From positions 1 through 35,499 of the forward strand of contig JAITFP010000033.1 in the NCBI GenBank assembly GCA_031281275.1: DNA of 35,499 nt, in the 5' to 3' direction. The DNA is from Candidatus Fibrimonadaceae bacterium (GTDB lineage: Bacteria; Fibrobacterota; Fibrobacteria; Fibrobacterales; Fibrobacteraceae). The notes beneath the pieces are model-generated. The model saw only the letters and a program-made list of their open reading frames with translations. It searched no databases and was not told where the DNA came from. Position 1 is the first letter of the stretch. Each line of letters begins with the position of its first letter. A program made the position numbers and the translations under genes. This document shows, in pieces, positions 22,263 to 30,031 of the stretch.

Positions 22263-22805
22263 TTACTCTGCCGATTGAGTAATTAAAACTTTGCTCCAGC
22301 AATAAAGGGCACCTACACTTACATAATACTTTCTTTCCTTTCCCGTTTCATTTTTTTCTACTGAAATACGCACTTCACGATCACCTACTTTCGTTGCGGT
22401 AAGCCACGAACATTTCAATTTCGTATATTCATTCCACCTAACTACATCCTCTACTACGCAAGCGTATTTTTGACTATCGTCAAGATTAGTTCCACTAACT
22501 CCAACAAAACCTGTAGCAGTTATGCACCTAACTCCCCCTTGGGCATCAAATGATAGTTCTTCTTTTGATAGTTTTGGGTCGCGCGCGCAACTTCCCTCAG
22601 GAGTTATATGACACCAATTATCCGGGAGTTTTGTATCATAAATAGGATATTCGGCAACATCCTCAGCAGGGCAGTAATCAAGAATTGAAGGATCTGGTTT
22701 ATATGGTTCATCACTTGGCATTGTACACGGTGAACTGTTTTCAAACTCTTCTTCAACAAGACAAGAGCATAAAATTAGGCAAAAAATTGTGAGTAGGTAT
22801 TTCAT
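22263..22805 (-). CDS. lipoprotein with a BACON-like C-terminus
   Basis: The 180-aa protein has a lipobox LILCSC (Cys15) and a Cys- and Pro-rich N-terminal part. Its C-terminal segment RISVEKNETGKERKYYVSV ... VLITQSAE matches the end of BACON/Ig-like exported domains (N-tG--R, then I-Q at the last strand). Eight or more cysteines suggest disulfides. GGAGG lies upstream of ATG 22805. The 5' flank shares a 16-bp motif with the C10 protease gene. Function unknown. Confidence 0.7.
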   Translation of the reverse strand: MKYLLTIFCLILCSCLVEEEFENSSPCTMPSDEPYKPDPSILDYCPAEDVAEYPIYDTKLPDNWCHITPEGSCARDPKLSKEELSFDAQGGVRCITATGFVGVSGTNLDDSQKYACVVEDVVRWNEYTKLKCSWLTATKVGDREVRISVEKNETGKERKYYVSVGALYCWSKVLITQSAE

Positions 22806-22824
22806 AACTGGAACCTCCTTATAT

Positions 22825-22851
22825 AATATACATTATTATTTATTACAATAT
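22825..22851 (-). promoter_or_regulatory. upstream element shared with the C10 protease gene
   Basis: The plus-strand reading contains AATATACATTATTATT followed by a CAATAT end. The same 16 bp and the CAATAT end recur at 24788-24813 upstream of another lipoprotein gene. On the minus strand it reads as a TATATT -10 with an upstream ATATTG, probably a common promoter. Confidence 0.5.
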
Positions 22852-22863
22852 GTGCAAAAATCT

Positions 22864-23481
22864 TTAATCTTCCGAAAAATCTGAAACAACGACTTCATGT
22901 AGCGTGGTGTCCAATATGCAACCTGGCTCTATTTCGTAAATAGGATTATAACTTGTAATGTAGTGAAATTCTTGGTTATATTTTATTTCATACCGCATTG
23001 AAATAATACAACCCGCAAACCTTGGCAGTTCAAGTTCGCTATTCTTTATTTGATCATACATTTTTTTATACATATCAGATATTGAAGTATATTCAGGTTT
23101 AAGAATGGATCTGTTTTCGAACGGATATTCGGCACTATAATCAATATCGTACGGAGTTTTGCCAATATATTCAAAGGAATCCATAATGCTATTTTTTACG
23201 ACTATTTTAGCTTCATAAGGATACATTGGTATTAGTCCAATTAATCTATCATATCTTTTAGCTTTTGGAAAGAATTTATAATCAAGTTTTCCTTTCAAGG
23301 TGAATTTATAATCTTTTATATCTTGGCTTTTCCAAATATCCCATTCGGATTTGAATTTTTCCTCATCAAAATAAAAAGCAGGATGTCCAGCACTGTTGAC
23401 ATTAGTACCAGTATCATCGCAAGCCAAAAGCACAATTGATGCCACAATAGCACAAGCGAGTTTTTTTATTGACTTATTCAT
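22864..23481 (-). CDS. lipoprotein, DUF6174-like
   Basis: The 205-aa protein has a lipobox VLLAC (Cys21). The segment KSEWDIWKSQDIKDYKFTLKG (residues 44-64) and the following beta strands resemble DUF6174 proteins, exported proteins of unknown function that start with a W-x(n)-DY-F motif; this assignment is tentative. It lies between the C10 protease gene (17 bp upstream) and the BACON-like lipoprotein gene on the same strand. AAGGAG-like sequence precedes ATG 23481. A role as partner or inhibitor of the adjacent protease is possible from context only. Confidence 0.65.
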   Translation of the reverse strand: MNKSIKKLACAIVASIVLLACDDTGTNVNSAGHPAFYFDEEKFKSEWDIWKSQDIKDYKFTLKGKLDYKFFPKAKRYDRLIGLIPMYPYEAKIVVKNSIMDSFEYIGKTPYDIDYSAEYPFENRSILKPEYTSISDMYKKMYDQIKNSELELPRFAGCIISMRYEIKYNQEFHYITSYNPIYEIEPGCILDTTLHEVVVSDFSED

Positions 23482-23498
23482 TGAAATAGTCTCCTTAT

Positions 23499-24752
23499 CT
23501 ATCTGTATGCCTTAGACATATATACATCTTGAAAATTATATTGTAATGGATCAAAAACGCCGATTGGATAATACCCATTGTCTCTTCCGTTCCAACCCCA
23601 ATTATTATGTATAAAAAAAGTATTAGGCTTATGTATTCTTGCTAACCCATCAATAACCCAAGCATGGCATCCTGGATCGTTGGAATTAGCATTACAACCC
23701 CTTGCCACAAAAGGATATCCATATACTATTAAAGTAGGTTTAATCGCAGATGAATTATAAGGTCGAAAATCTGGGCTGGCAAATCCATAATTATATGATA
23801 ACCAATATAAAGCAAGTTGCACGCCACCGGGATTTTCACTGACATCGCAGCCATAAAGCATACCAACGCCAGTACCTATTCGTTGAAATAAATTTGCTAC
23901 GCTATTTCTTGCGGTTTCTTTTAGAATTCTTTCGGTTGGGCTATCTGTTGAAGATGGGTAAAAATCATTGCCGTGCTTGTATTTCGTTAAAAGAGCCCAA
24001 TTATAGGAAGTATTGCCCATAGAGGTAGGATATTTCCAATGAGCCATAATTTGAGCCGTTGCTGTAGCTGCGCAACCTGCCAGATATTTATTATTGCCAG
24101 TATTATTAATACACTGCCCTCCAACATTATCATTGAAAGGCATTCCTTGCCCCCATTCCACAGGCACAAGCGGCTCTACAGCAATCTCAAGCGGACCTAA
24201 GTAAGGTCCCCTTTGAGCTATTATCATTTCCTTCTGGTCATCAGCTTTACCAAATTTTGCAATGGATTCCAACATATAGCCCTCAAGCCTTTCCAAAAAT
24301 ATCTTCAAACCTGGATTATCCGTTTTACCATTAACCAAAGAACCCTTTTTTGTAAATGCCAGCAAGGGACTCTCAACTCGAACATCATTTGAGATTATCA
24401 CATAACCCAAAGAATCTCCAAAATTGAAAACATAAGCCAAAGTATCTGAAATATCAAGACCACGATATTCGCCAGATTTCATCATAGAAGATTTAATCTC
24501 GCCAAAACGCAAAATAGAAACCGAATTAACCCTCCGGCTAGATTTGGACTCAGAAGGATGTTCTTTGTCTAAGAAAGTAATTGCTTCTTCTATCAAATTT
24601 GTAGCCGCCGCCATATCAATGCGGTAGTTGGTGTCCTGTACCTTGGCAAGAGGCTCAACTTTGGATAAATTATCACTTGGCAGATTCTCATCTGAACACG
24701 AAAAAAGAAAGGCAAGAGAAAATAGAAGGCATATAAAGTTTCGTATTTTCAT
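23499..24752 (-). CDS. C10 (streptopain-type) cysteine protease, lipoprotein
   Basis: The 417-aa protein has a lipobox FLFSC (Cys19), a propeptide (about 40-185) and a papain-fold C10 catalytic domain. The nucleophile is Cys227 in YLAGCAATATAQIMAHWKYP and the base is His363 in GCHAWVIDG, followed by HNNWGWNGRDNGYY with the supporting Asn and Trp. C10 proteases include SpeB of streptococci and the Bfp enzymes of Bacteroides; they are made as zymogens and degrade host or community proteins. The lipid anchor suggests a cell-surface enzyme. AGGAG precedes ATG 24752. It is likely the first gene of the operon with the DUF6174-like lipoprotein. Confidence 0.88.
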   Translation of the reverse strand: MKIRNFICLLFSLAFLFSCSDENLPSDNLSKVEPLAKVQDTNYRIDMAAATNLIEEAITFLDKEHPSESKSSRRVNSVSILRFGEIKSSMMKSGEYRGLDISDTLAYVFNFGDSLGYVIISNDVRVESPLLAFTKKGSLVNGKTDNPGLKIFLERLEGYMLESIAKFGKADDQKEMIIAQRGPYLGPLEIAVEPLVPVEWGQGMPFNDNVGGQCINNTGNNKYLAGCAATATAQIMAHWKYPTSMGNTSYNWALLTKYKHGNDFYPSSTDSPTERILKETARNSVANLFQRIGTGVGMLYGCDVSENPGGVQLALYWLSYNYGFASPDFRPYNSSAIKPTLIVYGYPFVARGCNANSNDPGCHAWVIDGLARIHKPNTFFIHNNWGWNGRDNGYYPIGVFDPLQYNFQDVYMSKAYR

Positions 24753-24787
24753 AGAAGTTCTCCTATAATATAATAACCTTATCTACT

Positions 24788-24813
24788 AATATACATTATT
24801 ATTGTTGCAATAT
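24788..24813 (-). promoter_or_regulatory. upstream element shared with the BACON-like lipoprotein gene
   Basis: This is the second copy of AATATACATTATTATT with a CAATAT end (first copy at 22825-22851), located 36-61 bp upstream of the protease start. The shared element suggests co-regulation of the exported-protein genes. Confidence 0.5.
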
Positions 24814-24829
24814 ACCAAAAAATCTTAAA

Positions 24830-25723
24830 TCACACAATACTTTCAAACTCCGCCTTAGGAATATTGCAGAAAACCTCTACTATTTCAGCATCAAGCTGTG
24901 TTCCGGCAACGTCTTTGATAATTTGCACGGCTTCTTCATAGCTTTTCCTATTTCTGTAAATACGGTCGGTGCAAAGTGCCGAGAATGTATCGGCAACGGC
25001 GATGATTCTGGATTCCAGCGGTATTTTATCTGGCGATACGTTGAAATAACCCTTTCCGTCAATACGTTCATGGTGGCAATAAACAATCTCTCCAATTAAC
25101 TGATAGCTTGTCGGCTCAAGAATTTTCTTCCCCAGCTTCGCGTGCTGCTCTATCATAAGCCGCTCCTTTTGAGTAAGTTTGCTAGGTTTATTAAGGACAC
25201 TATCTGGAATTCCGATTTTCCCAATATCGTGCAAAATAGCAGCATCCATCAATCTCGCCTTGTTGATTTTATTTTTCAACCGTTCAGGTAAATGCTCATA
25301 TATAAGTTTCGTGACATTTGCAACATGAACCGAATGTCCCTGAGTATATTGGTCCTTTGCCTCCATCGCATTCACAAGAGTTTTAATAATCTCTCCGGTT
25401 TTTTCGGAAATTGTGGTGGACATGCGTTTGAGCATTGTAATCATAGTATAAACAAAAATAGCACCGAAAACAAAAACAAATGCTATGAGCAAATTTGTCA
25501 TTGTAACCGTATCTGCAACAAGGAAAATAATATCAACCGCTATGTAGCACACAAAGAAAAACAACATGAGAATCATACATATAGTGTAAATCCAATCCGC
25601 AAATATTTTCTGCTCATTTGCCTGCACCTTGAAGTTTGCAAGGGATTTTAAAAACGTTATTATGCTGTATAGCATAATACATCCCCCAGTAGTGACAAGC
25701 AATGTGCATATACATTTTAGCAA
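24830..25723 (-). CDS. membrane HD-GYP phosphodiesterase
   Basis: The protein is about 297 aa from TTG 25723, with three hydrophobic N-terminal segments (about 5-25, 43-70, 75-98) and a C-terminal HD-GYP domain. The domain has ILHDIGKIGIPD (His165-Asp166) and HHERIDGKGYF (217-227), then IIAVADTFSAL. HD-GYP enzymes hydrolyse cyclic di-GMP. The third residue of the GYP motif is Phe here instead of Pro, a variation that may alter partner binding but leaves metal ligands intact. The start is uncertain: TTG 25723 has AAGGAG about 9 nt upstream, a longer version from TTG 25783 is possible, and a nearby ATG is out of frame. The parS site lies 67 bp upstream. Confidence 0.83.
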   Translation of the reverse strand: MLKCICTLLVTTGGCIMLYSIITFLKSLANFKVQANEQKIFADWIYTICMILMLFFFVCYIAVDIIFLVADTVTMTNLLIAFVFVFGAIFVYTMITMLKRMSTTISEKTGEIIKTLVNAMEAKDQYTQGHSVHVANVTKLIYEHLPERLKNKINKARLMDAAILHDIGKIGIPDSVLNKPSKLTQKERLMIEQHAKLGKKILEPTSYQLIGEIVYCHHERIDGKGYFNVSPDKIPLESRIIAVADTFSALCTDRIYRNRKSYEEAVQIIKDVAGTQLDAEIVEVFCNIPKAEFESIV

Positions 25724-25789
25724 TGCATTATTCTCCTTATTAATAATAATATAGTAAATCTTTAATCTTTCGGAAAATAACAAAAAATG

Positions 25790-25815
25790 ATAATTGTTTC
25801 ACGTGAAACAATTAT
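25790..25815. other. parS centromere site 1 (26-bp perfect palindrome)
   Basis: The core TGTTTCACGTGAAACA (25795-25810) is the consensus parS sequence bound by ParB. The palindrome extends perfectly five bases further on both sides. It lies in the intergenic region before the HD-GYP gene. Two sites within 1.3 kb suggest the origin-proximal chromosome segregation region; parA and parB are not in the window. Confidence 0.9.
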
Positions 25816-25984
25816 GAATTTAGCTGGATGCGATAAATCGTGCTTCTGTGGTTTTGCCAACACAAATTTCGGTTCCCGTGGTTGCCCTTTTGTTTTTATG
25901 TAAAAATATTGCGAAATAATGTGAATTTCATACAAAAAAAATAGAAATTATCGCCGATTATTGGGTTATGCCCAAAAAAAATAC

Positions 25985-25990
25985 TATATT
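25985..25990 (+). promoter_or_regulatory. -10 box (TATATT) of the small lipoprotein gene
   Basis: TATATT lies 8 nt before ATG 25999. No Shine-Dalgarno sequence is present. From 25816 to 25984 I see no gene. Confidence 0.5.
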
Positions 25991-25998
25991 ATCAGTAT

Positions 25999-26280
25999 AT
26001 GGAAATCAAGAAAATAGGACTTATTGCCACGGCTGCTGCCATCGGTGCTATATCCTGTGCCGATTTACCCAAAGCAAACGAAACGCGGTATTTGGGCGAA
26101 CCTTCCTATACTGTCGATGAATTTGAAAACCTTGACAATGCAACACGCAAAGAAACAGAATACAGAGCCGATTCCATAATCAAAAAATACAACACAAAAT
26201 TCGCCGAAGATTGCACCCTATATTCAGAGGGACAAATACAGGGCAAACATAAACGCATAGATTGCGTAACTTTCAAGTAA
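25999..26280 (+). CDS. small lipoprotein, 93 aa
   Basis: The signal peptide ends in lipobox GAISC (Cys20), leaving a mature peptide of 74 residues. It is acidic and polar with YTVDEFENLDNATRKETEYRADS and two cysteines near the end (Cys77 and Cys89) that could pair. Family not recognised. It is a single gene, convergent with the outer-membrane-protein gene across a MITE-like element. Confidence 0.7.
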   Translation: MEIKKIGLIATAAAIGAISCADLPKANETRYLGEPSYTVDEFENLDNATRKETEYRADSIIKKYNTKFAEDCTLYSEGQIQGKHKRIDCVTFK

Positions 26281-26307
26281 TCAATTATCTCTGCCTCTGT
26301 AAATATA
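26281..26307. repeat. direct repeat, left copy
   Basis: The 21-bp stretch 26287-26307 (starting ATCTCTGCCTCTG) is identical to 26459-26479, and the bases before it are similar (TCAATT versus TCAAATTA). The right copy is the 3' end of the outer-membrane-protein gene, so this one is a duplicate of that gene end. The pair flanks the inverted-repeat element. Confidence 0.75.
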
Positions 26308-26308
26308 G

Positions 26309-26450
26309 TAAGTAATGATTAACTCATATCCAAACGCTTGGGATACGGGACAAGGGACAGGAGAGACATGATTTTTCGCTCAAAAAAGCCATTTTCATTG
26401 CATATTCATATCCCATATCCCTTGTCCCAAAGAGAGTTAATCATTACTTA
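26309..26450. mobile_element. 142-bp MITE-like inverted-repeat element
   Basis: Perfect 17-bp terminal inverted repeats TAAGTAATGATTAACTC (26309-26325) and its complement (26434-26450) bound the element. A second internal inverted repeat GGGACAAGGGA (26348-26358) pairs with TCCCTTGTCCC (26418-26428). There is no coding capacity. The ends could be read as TA target duplications with 15-bp arms, as in mariner/IS630-type MITEs; that reading is inference. As RNA it would form a long hairpin between two convergent genes and could also act as a terminator. Confidence 0.6.
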
Positions 26451-26455
26451 TCAAA

Positions 26456-27055
26456 TTAATCTCTGCCTCTGTAAATATATTTTAAAAAAAGACTTATTGT
26501 TGAAGACTTCACGTATCTACCATCTGTACTGACATAATACTTTAAACCCATGAGGTTTACCGGACCATATCCTTTTAAACCCAAAAGATTATCAAGATCT
26601 AAGCCAACTGATATATCATACGCATATCCTTTCTTGGTTCCAATTTTTCCCCACCCATCTTGATACGCAATAGAAGAATAACCCACAGATAAGCCAAGTT
26701 GAATGGATTGCACTGGATAGTAGATTGCCCCTGGACCAATCATAAAAAAATAAATATCAGCGTAAGGATGGGAACCGTTATCCATAAAATGGTAAAAACA
26801 CGTGCTTGTAGCTCCGCTCAACTCTCCTACAATATATAAGTCTGCCCCTAGATCGATGGGTCTTCCTCCTATTTTCATTCCAAAATCAAGTGCAACATCG
26901 TTGCCGCTGCCACCAATGTTATAATTGTTTAATGTAGCCCATGCAGGTCCAACCCCAAAACCTATATCAAAATAAGAAATTGCAGAAGCAGAAGATGCAA
27001 ATAACATAACAAGCGTAAAACTTGCCGACAATAGATAATTAGAAAACTTACGCAT
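26456..27055 (-). CDS. outer-membrane beta-barrel-like protein
   Basis: The 199-aa protein has a Sec signal peptide (hydrophobic 8-20, cleavage after ASSASA at about residue 25) and a mature part rich in Gly, Tyr and alternating hydrophobic strands (FDIGFGVGPAW, YDISVGLDLDNLLG, STISLFLKYIY). This pattern suggests a small outer-membrane barrel. No specific family recognised. It is the last gene of hpf - glycosyltransferase - this gene, starting 10 bp after the glycosyltransferase stop. The parS site lies between the two reading frames. Its last codons are part of the 21-bp direct repeat. Confidence 0.65.
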   Translation of the reverse strand: MRKFSNYLLSASFTLVMLFASSASAISYFDIGFGVGPAWATLNNYNIGGSGNDVALDFGMKIGGRPIDLGADLYIVGELSGATSTCFYHFMDNGSHPYADIYFFMIGPGAIYYPVQSIQLGLSVGYSSIAYQDGWGKIGTKKGYAYDISVGLDLDNLLGLKGYGPVNLMGLKYYVSTDGRYVKSSTISLFLKYIYRGRD

Positions 27056-27065
27056 AGCCTATTAG

Positions 27066-28610
27066 TTATGTTTCACGTGAAACAATTTTGATTATTTCGG
27101 ATATTCTATTCAAATACAAATGTTCTTTTAAAATATGTTCCCTCGCATTTTTTATGATTTCTTGTTTTGCCGCTGGATTCTTCATATAAAATTTTGCCAA
27201 ATCTGTGTATGCTTCGGGGGAATTTGCTACGCATATTGCGTTTTTGGGGAATAATTCAAATAAATCGCTTTGGTCATCGCTAATAACAAAACGCTCGCAA
27301 AGAGGAATATCAAAAACCCTTTGATTGACCGCAGAGGGCATTTGGCAGCTTGTTATGTTTATGTGTATGTTTCCGCTGGAATAATGAGAGCATAAATCGC
27401 TCCGGTAATCTATATCGGGGAGGGTTTTTATATCGCTGCCAAATAGATTTTTCCAGCCGCTTGGGTCTCCGGCAAAAACCAAACCCAAAGCGAGCAGAGG
27501 TTCCAAACACAAACGCCGTTTTTCGGCAGAAGCCAAATGTATGCAATAACTGGCAAACCACGCTTCAGCTTTGGTATCGGCTGGAATTTGATGCGCAAAA
27601 ACTTCCCTCGCCAAAATTTGCTCTGCGGCACTTTGTGCTATTGGCAGGGCTTCTTCTTTATCATATTGAACGTGTTTCCAAATTTCTTCTAAGAAATTTC
27701 CAGCTATGGCAGAACCGGTAAACACCAAATCGTAAATGGATTTTTTGTTCTGCGGATAAAATAAATGCGTATCTCCGGCAAGGGGTAGCCACTCCGCTTT
27801 TGCAAAGTTTTTATCCAATAACCACGGAATATAGGCTTTTTCCCAAGTCCACGCCACTATGTTTTTGCATTGCTCCTCGCTGAATAAACAAGCTATGGGG
27901 CGTGGGTCATCGACAAACCAAATATGCACAGGCACCGAAAACCTATTGCAAACAGAGAGCAAAACACCCTCGGAATCTATGCCTTTTGCATTTACACTTA
28001 GCACAAGGTGGGGCGTGTTTTTTTGAAACAGCTCCATGAGCAAGGATTCTTGCTGACTAGGGTCTCTGCTCTGCTGCGGGAGAGTCATGCAGGGGATTTG
28101 CAATTCTTTTGTGGCGTTTAATATTTCCTGTTGCAAGAAATGAGTACCGAATGGGAGGGCTATGGCAGTAGGTTGTGCTGTGGTAAAATTGAGATTAAGA
28201 ATGGTTTTTAGTGTGGATTCGGCTTGGTTAACACAATATCTGGAGGCAGCTGGATGGCGAATGACAGTTAATTTGTTGTTTTTGAATATACTTTCAAATT
28301 GCGATAAGTCATCGCTGAACAAGGCTACGTTTTGACCAGCCAATTTTTCTTTTACAATACTCAAGTTTTCGGCAAAGGCATCGCAGAGGATTATCAGGGG
28401 GATTTCATTTTTTTGAAAATCTTTTAAAAATTCCAAATGATAGCCGAGGCCTGTGCCAAAGGCAAAAATAATTCCACCAATGGAATTTGGCCTGAACCAG
28501 TTTCTTTCTTGTTCGGGTTCTAGCGCACTGTGCAAGAGCCGTTCAAAGCCATCTCCATAAATGCGAGCGCTTAACTGCCCCGAAGAGGCATTAAAATGCT
28601 CGCAGCGCAT
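27066..28610 (-). CDS. CgeB-like glycosyltransferase
   Basis: The 514-aa protein resembles the CgeB/Glyco_trans_1_2 group of GT-B glycosyltransferases. Visible segments: an N-terminal nucleotide-fold region (GGIIFAFGTGLGYHLEFL; IPLIILCDA, about residues 45-78) that recalls MAF/DUF115-type proteins, VPVHIWFVDDPRP (about 226-238), YDLVFTGS near the middle, and NQRVFDIPLCERFVISDDQSDLFELF near residue 430, the family's sugar-nucleotide-site region. It may glycosylate a surface protein or polymer. It starts 1 nt after the hpf stop. The codons for its last five residues (VSRET) and the stop form part of a parS site. Confidence 0.7.
   Translation of the reverse strand: MRCEHFNASSGQLSARIYGDGFERLLHSALEPEQERNWFRPNSIGGIIFAFGTGLGYHLEFLKDFQKNEIPLIILCDAFAENLSIVKEKLAGQNVALFSDDLSQFESIFKNNKLTVIRHPAASRYCVNQAESTLKTILNLNFTTAQPTAIALPFGTHFLQQEILNATKELQIPCMTLPQQSRDPSQQESLLMELFQKNTPHLVLSVNAKGIDSEGVLLSVCNRFSVPVHIWFVDDPRPIACLFSEEQCKNIVAWTWEKAYIPWLLDKNFAKAEWLPLAGDTHLFYPQNKKSIYDLVFTGSAIAGNFLEEIWKHVQYDKEEALPIAQSAAEQILAREVFAHQIPADTKAEAWFASYCIHLASAEKRRLCLEPLLALGLVFAGDPSGWKNLFGSDIKTLPDIDYRSDLCSHYSSGNIHINITSCQMPSAVNQRVFDIPLCERFVISDDQSDLFELFPKNAICVANSPEAYTDLAKFYMKNPAAKQEIIKNAREHILKEHLYLNRISEIIKIVSRET
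27069..27084. other. parS centromere site 2, inside a coding sequence
   Basis: TGTTTCACGTGAAACA is an exact parS core identical to site 1. It encodes the last residues VSRET of the glycosyltransferase and touches its stop codon. Confidence 0.9.
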
Positions 28611-28611
28611 T

Positions 28612-28965
28612 TTATTTTGCTATTTCAGATGTTGGAATGCCTTTGTGGTCGCTGGCTTTTTCGTGCAGTTTTAAAAGTTGTGCTTTTATTTTTGAAATAG
28701 CCACATCCAAAGCCTTGCCAAAATTCTCTTCTTCGGCAGAAGCCGCAAAGGGCGAGTGTCCTTTTACGCTGGCGGTTATTTCAACCTTGCGTTTTAGCTC
28801 AATGCCATTTGCAATTTTTGAAATGCCTTCTACCACCACAGTAAATTCGGTAACCTTATGGAAAATAGTTTCCAGCTTGCCAAGCTCGTTTTGAATAACA
28901 GTCTGGAATTTAGACGCAGGCTCATCTAAGTGCCTAACGGTAACATTAATGGGTATATTGCTCAT
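28612..28965 (-). CDS. hpf: ribosome hibernation promoting factor (short form)
   Basis: The 117-aa protein fits the HPF/YfiA family, which binds the 30S decoding centre and inactivates ribosomes in stationary phase. It begins INVTVRHLDEP, with ELGKLETIFHKVTEFTVVVEG, then KVEITASVKGHSPFAAS and a helix with AISKIKAQLLKLHEK. The length is that of the short form, without the dimerisation domain of long HPF. It is the first gene of a three-gene unit. TATATT lies 7 nt upstream of ATG 28965, suggesting a leaderless start. Confidence 0.87.
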   Translation of the reverse strand: MSNIPINVTVRHLDEPASKFQTVIQNELGKLETIFHKVTEFTVVVEGISKIANGIELKRKVEITASVKGHSPFAASAEEENFGKALDVAISKIKAQLLKLHEKASDHKGIPTSEIAK

Positions 28966-29013
28966 GGTAAGGAATATAGTAAATACGATTAACTAAGTTA
29001 CTATATTACTCCT
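28966..29013. promoter_or_regulatory. compact divergent promoter between hpf and nuoI
   Basis: The 48-bp gap holds two TATATT boxes, one per strand: minus 28973-28978 (7 nt before the hpf ATG) and plus 29002-29007 (6 nt before the nuoI ATG). The two promoters must overlap, since each -35 region would fall near or inside the other's -10. Confidence 0.5.
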
Positions 29014-29490
29014 ATGCCTCGTATAATTCAACATCCTAAAAGAACGCTCTGGGTGCAATCTTATGTTCCAGAAGCTATTCGTGGTTTATTTACCACTTTG
29101 CGGCATTTTTTGCGGGGGCTTTTCAAATATGAAACCCTGCCGACAATTCCATATCCAACCATAAAAACACCTATACCTAAAAACTATCGCGGAATGCACC
29201 GTTTGCTAAAAAGGGCAGATGGTTCGCCGCGCTGCGTTGCTTGCGGAATGTGCGCGGCTGCTTGTCCGGCACGTTGCATTAGGGTGGACGGTGGGGAATC
29301 TGCGAATGGGCAAGTTGAAAAAATGGCGGTTCGATTTGAAATAGATTATTTGGCTTGCGTGTTTTGCGGGCTTTGCGTGGAGGCTTGCCCAGCAGATGCC
29401 ATAAGAATGGATACAGGAGTAACTTCTTTTGTGCACGACTCGCGTGAAAAATTCATAACAAATATGCAAGATTTATCTAAGGCAGGTTAA
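29014..29490 (+). CDS. nuoI: NADH-quinone oxidoreductase subunit I
   Basis: The 158-aa protein carries two 4Fe-4S clusters of complex I: CVACGMCAAACP (Cys74, 77, 80, 84) and CVFCGLCVEACP (Cys115, 118, 121, 125). The YRGMHRL segment before the first cluster is typical of NuoI. It transfers electrons within the peripheral arm toward quinone. The gene is followed 1 nt later by nuoJ, but nuoH upstream and nuoK-N downstream are absent here. Confidence 0.92.
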   Translation: MPRIIQHPKRTLWVQSYVPEAIRGLFTTLRHFLRGLFKYETLPTIPYPTIKTPIPKNYRGMHRLLKRADGSPRCVACGMCAAACPARCIRVDGGESANGQVEKMAVRFEIDYLACVFCGLCVEACPADAIRMDTGVTSFVHDSREKFITNMQDLSKAG

Positions 29491-29491
29491 T

Positions 29492-30031
29492 ATGTTTTCG
29501 ACAATTCTCTTTCTTTTGTTTGCTGCTGTGTGTCTTGTTAGTGCTTTTGCATTGCTCATTTCAAAGCACCCTATAAATGGAGCAATGGCTCTTGTGCTCA
29601 ATATGCTTTCGCTTGCGGGCATTTACACCCTTGCTCACAGTACCTTTCTAGGCGTTTTGCAAATTCTTGTTTATGCAGGCGCGGTTATGATGCTCATAGT
29701 TTTTGTGATTATGGTACTTAACGGAGCAAAAGAAACAAGGCTGCCGAGAATGGATAAGCTCGGCGCAAATTCTATTTTCGCAGTTTTTTGCGGAGGATTG
29801 CTTTTGTTGGCTGCTATTTACAATGCAAATTTGCCAGAAAATCCAGAAGCCGTGACTGGAAGCGTTGCCGTTATTTCCGAACACCTCTTTGATACCAGTT
29901 ACAGAGTTTCCATAAATATTCCTGGTGGATATTTTATTTTATTTGAACTTGTCGGTTTTATTTTGCTTTCTGCAATGGTGGGCGCTGTGTTTTTAGTCAA
30001 GAGAAAAAAATTGCCAGGAGAGAATGAATAA
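29492..30031 (+). CDS. nuoJ: NADH-quinone oxidoreductase subunit J
   Basis: The 179-aa membrane protein has five hydrophobic segments typical of NuoJ. Segment 3 has LQILVYAGAVMMLIVFVIMVLN, the family's most conserved region, and ISKHPINGAMALVLNMLSLAGIY precedes it. It is part of the proton-pumping membrane arm. Its C-terminus overlaps the MlaD-type gene by 8 nt instead of leading to nuoK. Confidence 0.9.
   Translation: MFSTILFLLFAAVCLVSAFALLISKHPINGAMALVLNMLSLAGIYTLAHSTFLGVLQILVYAGAVMMLIVFVIMVLNGAKETRLPRMDKLGANSIFAVFCGGLLLLAAIYNANLPENPEAVTGSVAVISEHLFDTSYRVSINIPGGYFILFELVGFILLSAMVGAVFLVKRKKLPGENE

Noticed and set aside
26338-26532. 64-codon frame across the MITE-like element
   Set aside because: It is a by-product of the inverted repeats and the antisense of the outer-membrane-protein gene end, with no ribosome binding site.
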